This document shows positions 25,472-35,203 of a stretch of 40,922 bases of DNA, in pieces (position 1 is the stretch's first letter; each line of letters opens with the position of its first letter). The stretch is from an uncultured Lachnospiraceae bacterium (GTDB taxonomy: Bacteria > Bacillota > Clostridia > Lachnospirales > Lachnospiraceae). The stretch covers positions 1 to 40,922 of the forward strand of contig CADANF010000029.1 in assembly GCA_902789175.1 (NCBI GenBank), read 5' to 3'. The translations under genes and the position numbers were made by a program. The notes beneath the pieces were generated by a model. It ran no database searches. It had not been told where the DNA came from and saw only the letters and a program-made list of their open reading frames with translations.

Positions 25472-25482
25472 CTACTTCCCCC

Positions 25483-28400
25483 TTATTTTTTCCAAATTGA
25501 ATTATTATTACTTTTCTTAAAATGCTCTTTTTTCATCCATTTTCTTGCAGCTTTTTCCATTAGTTGATTAACACTTACAAAATCAACATTCCAAAAATAT
25601 GTTTCTTCTTCGTCAGTCCATAATATTGGATCGAAGCGACGATATTTTTCGTTTTTGCCGTATTGATCACTATATTCAGGTGTAGCAACACATTCCGAAT
25701 AATTATCATATAAGAGATTATCTATTTCATCATATTCATCTAAAAAATCAACCATCAAATAATTAATCTTATTTAGTTTAGGAATAGTCATCCTCACCTT
25801 TTTTACATCCCTTATATCTGTGTTATGAAATGCAACAATAAGTGTCCCTTCATATGTATGCTGATCTAATTTTTTATCAATATGAATATAATTCTGCAGT
25901 TTATCACTAACCGATATATTACGTACTACCGTGCCATCATTAATATATGTTAAATATTTTAGTTCAATACATTCGCCAGTTATATCTGCCGGATTACGAA
26001 GATTTTTTTTCAATGTACCAACTATATGATAATTTATTTCATCAAATGAATCTTCTTCCTCTTCTCCTTCATATAAAATAACATCATAATAACCAGTTCT
26101 TATTTCAGTCTTAACAACAATCTGCCTCTCATTATTTAGCGGCTGTTTATCACATATTAATTTTCCTTGAAATAAAATATCTGCATAGTAACTTCCTTTA
26201 CCGAGAATATCAAAAATTCCTGTTATTGCACCATCATCTATGTCTGTAATTAACTCAACATTTTTAAATACACTATGATTAACTATTCGAATGAAATCAA
26301 AATTATTATTATCATCCAGTAATCTGATGTTATGCACCATTTTCTTTGTATGTGAAGGACCTATGTATGATTTTAGCTTAGTCAGATCACATTCTATAAT
26401 TCCATCATTACGCTTATCATATGTAAAAATATTTTTTTCTCTATTATCCTCAACAAGTTCAAGCTTAATTGTTTTTGCAGGATATGAAAGATAAATCATA
26501 CGAGGAATATCGGCATACCAATAATCTTCAGGCCTATAAAAAGTCCATTTCATCCTATCAAAACTAAGAAGGAGCATCGGTATCTTAAAATTAATGTAAT
26601 ACGTATTATTACCAACTAACAAAGGACATTTAAATATATTATTTTCTAAATCAATAAATTCAAAGTCCATGTATTTATTCTCTTCGGCCATTTCAGCAAT
26701 AATAGTTTTCTTCTCAATTTTATAATTAGTACATAATGTTCCTCTCGTTTTATAAATATATGGGGCATCCTCAAAAGAGAATTGAAAATCTTTTAAATAA
26801 AAGAAATCCAATTTTTTTCCCCTATTAGTTCCAGGAATATCCACATCAACTGAATTAATTCCTGATTTAATACCAGAAATATTGCTTAAATCAAAATAAT
26901 AATACTTCTGCCCCAATAAATGAGCATTTTTTATATCAATTGCCTTTAGATCAGTAACTCTTATTTTATTTCCATTAACAATAAGTGCAGTTCCATTATA
27001 ACGCTCATCTTCAATATTTATAACGAGTGCCGGTATTCTACTATAAATCGGCAACTTTGATTCACCTATTTCAACAAATACTTCTTTTAGTAATCCATCA
27101 TTCGAGAATCCTCTTTGAGGCACGTCTCCTATGTAATAGTTTGCTTCCTCTGGAACATATAAAATATCTCCAGCTCTGAAATTGAATTGATAATACGTAA
27201 GCCCTTTAATATTATATGAATCTTCAATCGCTTCAGATTTAACATTAATAGAAGGCAAAGAAAAACCTATATATTCTCCATCTGATATACTTTCCACATT
27301 TACGTTATTTCCAATTTCATTAAATACACAAATTTTACGATTGTCCCATCTAAATTTTTTAATGACCTCACCATTATCTACTAATTCAAAAGTATGTGCC
27401 AAAAATACTTCCTTTTCATCAATGAAAAAGCTAAATCCATTAGTTTTAAGTCCAAAACTGCCTTCTTTAACAATACACCTATATTCCTTTACTGATAGAT
27501 TGTTTGATACTCTCCAATAAATATTTCTATTCTCTTTAGCTGTATTCTGAAGAAGTTGTTTAGGTAAAACAATTTCAAATTGCAAATCATTAGAAAAATC
27601 ATTAGAAAATGAACATACTAGTTGTGGACTATTAAAGAATTTTCTGTAAGAATCCTCGTCACGTTCTTTTTTATTCTTTACTCTTCTAAATTCTCCCTTT
27701 TCGTTATTCTTCCATAAAATAAATTTATCGTATAATCTAATTGGCATGTCATCCACGTTAACAGACAAATCCCAAAAAGAATTATTAATTGCTGATAAAG
27801 AAGCAGCTATCACATTCTTGCAATAGTCATTTGCTGCATATACAGATAGTCCACTATAATCAGATAACATCTGCTGGCGTTTAGAATAAGGATTTTTAAT
27901 TGCATCACAAATATAACGTGCTTCTTCTTCACATGAATCTGAAATACTTCTTTCTAAATCCAAATTGTAAAATTGGAATAGATATTCAAAAAAATCAAAA
28001 GCAAAGTTATCTACAATAAAAGCATGCATTAAAATATTTTTAACATACTCACCTTCTTCAATATATGCCTTTCCATACTTAATAAGTGTTTGCGATACAA
28101 TTTTTCCAATTTTAGCCTGCTGTGGAACGGTGATACTTTCTACACCAATTTCATCAGCTACTTTTCCCCAATAGTTACTATCATAACTTCTAATTGCAAT
28201 TTGTACTAATCCAACCGTAAGCATAATATTAGGAGCAATTATTGGATTTTTAATATTTATTATTCTCTTGCATGTATCAATGAAATAATTTTTCATCAGA
28301 AGTAAAAATTCTTCATCGGACAGTTCAATTCTTCCTATTAAGTCTACTTCTATAAATTTACGTAATATTCTATTGTGAAGTTTTCCCCAGGTAGATTCTT

Positions 28401-30027
28401 TAGAAATATATCTATTCGAAATATTAGTTATTAATCTAATATCCGGATTTTGGCGTTGAATACCTTTATCTCCATCCTGAATCTTAGCAAGGGTAGATCT
28501 AGCTGCTGTATTATGTTCCAAACTTTTCAAATTATTTTTTATTATTTGAGGGTTAGCTCTATAATATCCATCAATAAAATAATTATTAAATTCTCTGAGT
28601 TTAGATTGAATTAATTCTTTACTAGTTCCATATTTTTGTTTATAAATACTTATTAAATAATTTTTTCCAACTGGCTCGTACTTTTCAATCAATTTCAATA
28701 TTTGACCATTTATCGATGCATTTCCAATACGTATTTCCAAATCATTTAAAAATGCCATATTAGCGCAGTATTTCCCTGCAAATTTTCTTAAATAATCATA
28801 TACTTCATATTTATTTTGTAAATTTGTAGCATGCATCAGTTCAGGATTATTCTCAATTAAAAGTGATACTGAAAATTCCTGGTTCTCATACTTATTTAAA
28901 TCAAGATATGGAATTACATTTCCCGCATTTATCCCCTTATTAGAATAAAATCTAAATCGATTATACCCACAATCTATTACGTCTATACGATCATATATTT
29001 CTGAATTAATATCAGTAATCATATAATCTACATCATTTGTTAAATCTGCTTCATTAATAAGAGAATTATACTTATTTGTAAACTCTAAAGCTGTAATTGG
29101 CTCAACGCAATATGTCTTTAAAATGTATTCAATTAGAGCATCTCTATTATATTTAACTACAGTATTATCAACATAAAGGTGGGCTTTATCAGTTTTACCT
29201 AAATCCACCAATACATCATACATATCCTTAGATGGTAAATAAAATAATTCTACCTCTTGCAATACTTTTATAATTGCATTAATTCCCTTCTTACCATTTA
29301 CAGTATATAGTCTTATACTGCTATCTAATTTAGGAATATTCTTTACTTTTTCTCGCTTAAATGTAATACGTCGTTTATTTTTTTGACATTCTGATAAAAA
29401 TTCATCTTTACCTTTTCCTTTAACAGCACGTTGTTTCACAGCATTGGAATAGGTATTTTTTGTAAATTGACGTCCAATCTCATAAGCAAGTTTTGCAATA
29501 TTAGAATTAAGAAAATAAAAATCACTTATATCAGAATTAGGGTTATGTACATATGCATTATATGTTAATAAGGCAGCACTTAACCATGCTGCCTCATTTG
29601 CAGAAAGATTCTCTACATAATTATTTTCAGGAATATGTTTTTTAATCCAAGTATAGTATTTTCTTAAAAAACTGCATACTTCTCCCTGATCATAATCAGC
29701 TAATGCAGACCAACCCTGCTTTGCAATTTCATATTTCTCCTTATAGGTTTCTACTTCATTTGGATATGCTAATCTAAAAAAACCTATACCTTCCTCATTA
29801 AATGCATTTACAATAAATTTAATCTTTTCATTTTTACTGCCATGTCCATAATAATAGTTATTAAGCAAAGATTTCTTAAATCTCTTTCCAAAATGCAATG
29901 AATTAAATGACAATTCTAATTCATCCTGAGTAAAAACAAGTGCATTATAATTTAATGTGCCTGCAACAAGATATTTATCATATATAATTTTTATAACTGC
30001 ACAGAATACTCTATCCCTATTATTCAT
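25483..30027 (-). CDS. 1514-residue protein of unknown fold, partner of the DUF1998 helicase
   Basis: The protein is cytoplasmic by sequence, with no signal peptide or membrane segment. The N-terminal 700 residues appear mainly helical (for example ANEAAWLSAALLTYNAYVHN and CEEEARYICDAIKNPYSKRQ). The last 750 are beta-rich with many aromatic residues and end in a basic tail. I recognise no catalytic motif and no zinc site. AGGGG lies nine bases before the ATG. It starts 15 bases beyond the last decayed CRISPR repeat and is coupled to the helicase gene. By position and size it would correspond to DruH of a Druantia type III pair, but this needs a profile search. Codon use is very AT-rich, like the helicase and the cas genes. 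Confidence 0.7.
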   Translation of the reverse strand: MNNRDRVFCAVIKIIYDKYLVAGTLNYNALVFTQDELELSFNSLHFGKRFKKSLLNNYYYGHGSKNEKIKFIVNAFNEEGIGFFRLAYPNEVETYKEKYEIAKQGWSALADYDQGEVCSFLRKYYTWIKKHIPENNYVENLSANEAAWLSAALLTYNAYVHNPNSDISDFYFLNSNIAKLAYEIGRQFTKNTYSNAVKQRAVKGKGKDEFLSECQKNKRRITFKREKVKNIPKLDSSIRLYTVNGKKGINAIIKVLQEVELFYLPSKDMYDVLVDLGKTDKAHLYVDNTVVKYNRDALIEYILKTYCVEPITALEFTNKYNSLINEADLTNDVDYMITDINSEIYDRIDVIDCGYNRFRFYSNKGINAGNVIPYLDLNKYENQEFSVSLLIENNPELMHATNLQNKYEVYDYLRKFAGKYCANMAFLNDLEIRIGNASINGQILKLIEKYEPVGKNYLISIYKQKYGTSKELIQSKLREFNNYFIDGYYRANPQIIKNNLKSLEHNTAARSTLAKIQDGDKGIQRQNPDIRLITNISNRYISKESTWGKLHNRILRKFIEVDLIGRIELSDEEFLLLMKNYFIDTCKRIINIKNPIIAPNIMLTVGLVQIAIRSYDSNYWGKVADEIGVESITVPQQAKIGKIVSQTLIKYGKAYIEEGEYVKNILMHAFIVDNFAFDFFEYLFQFYNLDLERSISDSCEEEARYICDAIKNPYSKRQQMLSDYSGLSVYAANDYCKNVIAASLSAINNSFWDLSVNVDDMPIRLYDKFILWKNNEKGEFRRVKNKKERDEDSYRKFFNSPQLVCSFSNDFSNDLQFEIVLPKQLLQNTAKENRNIYWRVSNNLSVKEYRCIVKEGSFGLKTNGFSFFIDEKEVFLAHTFELVDNGEVIKKFRWDNRKICVFNEIGNNVNVESISDGEYIGFSLPSINVKSEAIEDSYNIKGLTYYQFNFRAGDILYVPEEANYYIGDVPQRGFSNDGLLKEVFVEIGESKLPIYSRIPALVINIEDERYNGTALIVNGNKIRVTDLKAIDIKNAHLLGQKYYYFDLSNISGIKSGINSVDVDIPGTNRGKKLDFFYLKDFQFSFEDAPYIYKTRGTLCTNYKIEKKTIIAEMAEENKYMDFEFIDLENNIFKCPLLVGNNTYYINFKIPMLLLSFDRMKWTFYRPEDYWYADIPRMIYLSYPAKTIKLELVEDNREKNIFTYDKRNDGIIECDLTKLKSYIGPSHTKKMVHNIRLLDDNNNFDFIRIVNHSVFKNVELITDIDDGAITGIFDILGKGSYYADILFQGKLICDKQPLNNERQIVVKTEIRTGYYDVILYEGEEEEDSFDEINYHIVGTLKKNLRNPADITGECIELKYLTYINDGTVVRNISVSDKLQNYIHIDKKLDQHTYEGTLIVAFHNTDIRDVKKVRMTIPKLNKINYLMVDFLDEYDEIDNLLYDNYSECVATPEYSDQYGKNEKYRRFDPILWTDEEETYFWNVDFVSVNQLMEKAARKWMKKEHFKKSNNNSIWKK

Positions 30028-30042
30028 ACATAGTTCCCCTAA

Positions 30043-33000
30043 CTAAACACATTTATTAATTTTTCCAGGTACTAAAACTGGCAACTTACATATACCCCTC
30101 AGCAGTTTTTCTAATCACTTAATTTTTCTAGGTACTAAAACTACCATGGTCTCAACTTAATAAATAGTCGAGTTTTCTAATCACTTAATTCTTCCAGGTA
30201 CTAAAACCGCCGTTCTCTTCCATAGCTTCTTTTATGCGTTTTCTAATCACTTAATTCTTCCAGGTACTAAAACATTATTGTAAACTCTTCAAAAGCTTCA
30301 TCCAGTTTTCTAATCACTTAATTCTTCCAGGTACTAAAACCAGATATTTGTCGCAAACTTCAGCGGTTTTGTTTTCTAATCACTTAATTCTTCCAGGTAC
30401 TAAAACTGGGCGGAAGAGGAGCAACATTTGCCGGAGTTTTCTAATCACTTAATTCTTCCAGGTACTAAAACATATCGAACTTCAGAATCCTACTAATAGA
30501 GTTTTCTAATCACTTAATTCTTCCAGGTACTAAAACCAAAGAATAATAATAACCGCCAGTAGTAGGTTTTCTAATCACTTAATTCTTCCAGGTACTAAAA
30601 CAGCTACTAAAAAGTATATGAGGCAGACTTAGTTTTCTAATCACTTAATTCTTCCAGGTACTAAAACGCCTAGTATTCAAGTAGTATCAGCTATATGGTT
30701 TTCTAATCACTTAATTCTTCCAGGTACTAAAACTACCATTTGACAGTGGGGTGATAGTTATCAGTTTTCTAATCACTTAATTCTTCCAGGTACTAAAACA
30801 TCGTCTGTGTTGTTTCAATGTCAAATCCTGTTTTCTAATCACTTAATTCTTCCAGGTACTAAAACATGGTTTTGCGACGGTACCACAACTTGAAGTTTTC
30901 TAATCACTTAATTCTTCCAGGTACTAAAACCATTCGTTCTCCTTTCTTTTCACCTTAATTGTTTTCTAATCACTTAATTCTTCCAGGTACTAAAACCTCC
31001 ATTCAGAGCTGATAACCCTTTGATCGGTTTTCTAATCACTTAATTCTTCCAGGTACTAAAACGGGTTTCTTCTATTATAGGAACAAAAAAAGTTTTCTAA
31101 TCACTTAATTCTTCCAGGTACTAAAACATAAAAACTCCATTCTTAAGACTTATTTTGTTTTCTAATCACTTAATTCTTCCAGGTACTAAAACCTCGTCCT
31201 CTAGCATGGTTCCGCGCCTCAGTTTTCTAATCACTTAATTCTTCCAGGTACTAAAACTATCAACTCCAAACGACTTCGGAAATTCAGGTTTTCTAATCAC
31301 TTAATTCTTCCAGGTACTAAAACATGGGTTCGCAACGGTTCCGCAGGTTGAATGTTTTCTAATCACTTAATTCTTCCAGGTACTAAAACTCCGTTATTTT
31401 GATAGCTTCTGTATTTTCTGTTTTCTAATTACTTAATTCTTCCAGGTACTAAAACCAAGTCTCACAGTAGCACCCGAAGCTGGCGGTTTTCTAATCACTT
31501 AATTCTTCCAGGTACTAAAACCATCAGGCTGCTTCATTCTTAATAAATCTCGTTTTCTAATCACTTAATTCTTCCAGGTACTAAAACAGCAGTGTTCTTG
31601 AATCTGCTAAACTTGATGTTTTCTAATCACTTAATTCTTCCAGGTACTAAAACAAAAGCATACAAATAAGGAGGATTGTTTCGTTTTCTAATCACTTAAT
31701 TCTTCCAGGTACTAAAACTGATGCCGACGTGATCCAGTACCGGATCATGTTTTCTAATCACTTAATTCTTCCAGGTACTAAAACTGAAAAAACTGGATGT
31801 AAACAGGATATTAAGTTTTCTAATCACTTAATTCTTCCAGGTACTAAAACAAGCGCCATTGTTGACCATTACAACAATGGGTTTTCTAATCACTTAATTC
31901 TTCCAGGTACTAAAACTAACGGACATCAGCACGCTAACAAAGGCGGGTTTTCTAATCACTTAATTCTTCCAGGTACTAAAACCTTATGTATGGTTATGTA
32001 TTGATAACACAGGTTTTCTAATCACTTAATTCTTCCAGGTACTAAAACAGGATCCAAAGACTCGGAGGAAATGCGAGAGTTTTCTAATCACTTAATTCTT
32101 CCAGGTACTAAAACAATGGTAAATCAGGCAGAACAGGGGATCGGGTTTTCTAATCACTTAATTCTTCCAGGTACTAAAACAAGTGCATCACAGCCATAAC
32201 GGTTGCTGAAGTTTTCTAATCACTTAATTCTTCCAGGTACTAAAACATACTTATATATATTATTAATATGTTAATGTTTTCTAATCACTTAATTCTTCCA
32301 GGTACTAAAACATATCATTAACATAATCAACCAGCTGATTGGGTTTTCTAATCACTTAATTCTTCCAGGTACTAAAACCTATGCGTACAAATGATAGGAA
32401 ATCAACGGGTTTTCTAATCACTTAATTCTTCCAGGTACTAAAACCATTCAGATGCCGATAAAGAGTTCAAAGAGTTTTCTAATCACTTAATTCTTCCAGG
32501 TACTAAAACGTAGCAAACCAATATTGAGTAGTTAAAGGGTTTTCTAATCACTTAATTCTTCCAGGTACTAAAACAATTTTCCATCTGATAACCATCATAT
32601 ACAGTTTTCTAATCACTTAATTCTTCCAGGTACTAAAACTATTATAAACTACTAATAAAATTGTTTTTGTTTTCTAATCACTTAATTCTTCCAGGTACTA
32701 AAACCATTGTCCTTGTATATGTATTCTTCATAAGTTTTCTAATCACTTAATTCTTCCAGGTACTAAAACTAGATAGCTTCGATTATGAAGGCAAATCAGT
32801 TTTCTAATCACTTAATTCTTCCAGGTACTAAAACCATCCATCTGGTAACGCCTAACATAAACGGTTTTCTAATCACTTAATTCTTCCAGGTACTAAAACT
32901 AGCTGATCCACCATCTGAACCTTCTGAAGGTTTTCTAATCACTTAATTCTTCCAGGTACTAAAACTTTTCTAATCACTTAATTCTTCCAGGTACTAAAAC

Positions 33001-33784
33001 CGGATGTTCTTATATCATTTAAGCTATTTGTTTTCTAATCACTTAATTCTTCCAGGTACTAAAACTAACGGCGGTAGTCTTTACAGTGGTGTATCGTTTT
33101 CTAATCACTTAATTCTTCCAGGTACTAAAACAGGTTGCTGTAACTGTGCTGCAAATCTCTCGTTTTCTAATCACTTAATTCTTCCAGGTACTAAAACAAA
33201 CAGAATAGGGAGGGATATGTATCTTTAGTTTTCTAATCACTTAATTCTTCCAGGTACTAAAACTTGCTTTTATTCCGTCCGCTTCAAGCTCTTGTTTTCT
33301 AATCACTTAATTCTTCCAGGTACTAAAACCTAATGGTACTCAAGTTTTTGGAAATGGTGTTTTCTAATCACTTAATTCTTCCAGGTACTAAAACACTTGT
33401 CGGGTAGTTCTTCGTTAAACTGCGTTTTCTAATCACTTAATTCTTCCAGGTACTAAAACCTATGATATGTATCAATGTTGATATAAGAGTTTTCTAATCA
33501 CTTAATTCTTCCAGGTACTAAAACCTCAGATGGTTAACTCAAATGGTTTTTTGGTTTTCTAATCACTTAATTCTTCCAGGTACTAAAACAAGTAGGATCT
33601 AATGCAGAAAATGGTTTCGTTTTCTAATCACTTAATTCTTCCAGGTACTAAAACTGTAATTCTCAATAATCCCTTTATTGTATGTTTTCTAATCACTTAA
33701 TTCTTCCAGGTACTAAAACATATATACATTTCATACATTCCATACATTGTTTTCTAATCACTTAATTCTTCCAGGTACTAAAAC
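30043..33784 (-). CRISPR. Type II CRISPR array: 58 repeats, 56 spacers
   Basis: The 36-base repeat begins GTTTTCTAATCACTTAATTC and ends GGTACTAAAAC on the plus strand; the transcript strand is minus (GUUUUAGUACC first), as shown by the tracrRNA. Counting repeat starts gives 58 repeats and 56 spacers of 27-31 bases (mostly 29-30). The repeats are nearly invariant. Exceptions are the two at the 30.0-30.14 kb end, which are decayed as expected at the trailer, one C-to-T change near 31430, and one 35-base copy fused directly to its neighbour at 32966. The leader is at the 33.8 kb end, so the newest spacers are there. Confidence 0.98.
32930..33000 (-). repeat. Two CRISPR repeats fused without a spacer
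   Basis: A full repeat at 32930-32965 is followed at once by a 35-base repeat (32966-33000) that lacks only its first G. The spacer that should lie between them is absent, leaving a clean repeat-repeat junction within an otherwise regular part of the array. Confidence 0.95.
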
Positions 33785-33884
33785 ATCAAATCTTACTATT
33801 TTCTGCAAATCACAAGAACGTCTTCTATTAATTTGAAATAGTAAACTATTTAACATTTTAGTTCCTCCCAGACATACTGTATTA
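33785..33884 (-). promoter_or_regulatory. CRISPR leader
   Basis: About 100 AT-rich bases separate the csn2 stop from the first repeat. On the transcript strand it contains TATAAT close to the csn2 end, a perfect seven-pair palindrome (AAATAGT-AA-ACTATTT, about 33835-33850), and it ends in ATTTGAT directly at the repeat. Type II-A leaders of streptococci end in ATTTGAG, the site that guides spacer integration; the end here matches it at 6 of 7 bases. Confidence 0.7.
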
Positions 33885-34883
33885 TTATATCACTTTTTTA
33901 CTGAGTAAACACTGGATTTCTGGAATTTTAGGCTCTTTTTTCCAGTATTTTTTTATGTCATTTGTTTCATTTATCAGCTTAATTAATACTAATTCTTCTG
34001 GTTGAAAAATCTCTTCTGTAGAACCTATTTTTTGAATAATATTTGAAACACATTTTTTTACATAACTTTTTTCCCATTGTCTTTCAAGAGGATAATAATC
34101 TTTTATAAAATCCATAATATGATCAATTGTAGGCATTACAAAAACTTCCTCATTAATTATATTAATATTTTCCATTACGCTATCTGAAAGATATACATAA
34201 CCATCTAAAGAAGTAGCAAAAACAAACCAAATATTTGATTTATTACAAAGCTCTTCACATCTTAATACAATATTTTTATAATCCTTTATGCCAACAATAT
34301 GATCCAAATTTTCAAATATATACATTCTTTTTTCAGGTATTAATTCTTGCTGTTTTGAAATAATATTTATAAAAGCTTCAATCAATTCTGTTGTTGTTAA
34401 TTCATGAATATCCTTATCTTCTAACGTTCTTATTGATGTATGCTGTATCATACCAAGTACATCTTCCGATACAAATGAAAGCTGTAAATTATCATCTTTA
34501 AATAATTCTCTATTTAATCTATCAAAAAATCTGACAAGAATTGACTCTATTTGATACAAATCATTTTGGTAATCAAAAACACTTATATATTCTTTTAAAT
34601 ATTTAGTTAAAAGGCTTCCTTTTCCCAGCTGTATAAAATCAATAATATTTTCCTTAGAATTAATTCTATAACATTCCCACTGTTTTCTCCCCGGAATTTC
34701 ATCATCAATTTCTATGTTGTCAATAAAGCTCTCTTCATATTCCCTATATTTTTCCGTTGAAAAATGTTTACATATTGAATCGATTATATATTTTTTTAAA
34801 GGAATATTACTACCACACAACTGAGTAATAGAATTAAATGATAATAAATATTTTTTATTTAAATCCTTTATAGTCAGTTTCAT
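33885..34883 (-). CDS. csn2: Csn2 adaptation protein, long form
   Basis: This 332-residue protein lies between cas2 and the array, where type II-A loci carry csn2. Short Csn2 is about 220 residues; this length fits the long form known from Streptococcus thermophilus CRISPR1-type loci. Visible features are a beta-rich start (LTIKDLNKKYLLSFNSITQL), a central helical part, and RMYIFENLDHIVGIKDYKNI (about 190-209), which resembles a degenerate P-loop ATPase Walker B region. It should form a ring on DNA ends and help Cas1-Cas2 choose and insert spacers. It overlaps cas2 by four bases (ATGA). Assignment rests mainly on position and size. Confidence 0.8.
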   Translation of the reverse strand: MKLTIKDLNKKYLLSFNSITQLCGSNIPLKKYIIDSICKHFSTEKYREYEESFIDNIEIDDEIPGRKQWECYRINSKENIIDFIQLGKGSLLTKYLKEYISVFDYQNDLYQIESILVRFFDRLNRELFKDDNLQLSFVSEDVLGMIQHTSIRTLEDKDIHELTTTELIEAFINIISKQQELIPEKRMYIFENLDHIVGIKDYKNIVLRCEELCNKSNIWFVFATSLDGYVYLSDSVMENINIINEEVFVMPTIDHIMDFIKDYYPLERQWEKSYVKKCVSNIIQKIGSTEEIFQPEELVLIKLINETNDIKKYWKKEPKIPEIQCLLSKKVI

Positions 34884-35203
34884 ATTATGATCATCCTCTC
34901 AACACTAAGCACCTCTTCTGTTAATTTTTTACTTCCCACCAATAATTTCATATCCTCATATTGTTTTTCTGTAATTGTAAGGAGTCTAATATTTCCTTCT
35001 TTAGGAATTATTTTTTTTAGTCTCTTTTCCATTTGGTTTGCAAATTGTCTATTAGGACAAGTTCTAACATAAACAGAATATTGAATCATTATAAATCCTT
35101 CTGACATAATATCTTTGCGGAATTTTCTATACGCCCTCTGTTGATCAGAAGTATCAACAGGTAAATCAAACATACATAATAGCTTCATATATTTAGTAAT
35201 CAT
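34880..35203 (-). CDS. cas2: Cas2 integrase subunit
   Basis: A 107-residue Cas2 with the ferredoxin-like start MKLLCMFDLPVDTSDQQ, in which the conserved Asp lies in FDLP, then RKFRKDIMSEGFIMIQYSVY and IRLLTITEKQYEDM. It bridges two Cas1 dimers during spacer insertion. I keep the first ATG at 35203 because AGGGG lies just before it; it overlaps the end of cas1 by 11 bases. It also overlaps csn2 by four bases, so the three adaptation genes are translationally coupled. Confidence 0.95.
   Translation of the reverse strand: MITKYMKLLCMFDLPVDTSDQQRAYRKFRKDIMSEGFIMIQYSVYVRTCPNRQFANQMEKRLKKIIPKEGNIRLLTITEKQYEDMKLLVGSKKLTEEVLSVERMIII

Noticed and set aside
25483-30027. DISARM DrmB or a Cas-associated gene for the 1514-residue protein
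   Set aside because: No DUF1998 cysteine cluster or cas motif is visible, and no methyltransferase or PLD gene is present, so DISARM was not called.
31729-33228. Plus-strand ORFs encoding tandem SNHLILPGTKT repeats
   Set aside because: They lie wholly in the CRISPR array; repeat plus a 30-base spacer is 66 bases, a multiple of three, so the repeats stay in frame. No ribosome site or conservation supports a protein.
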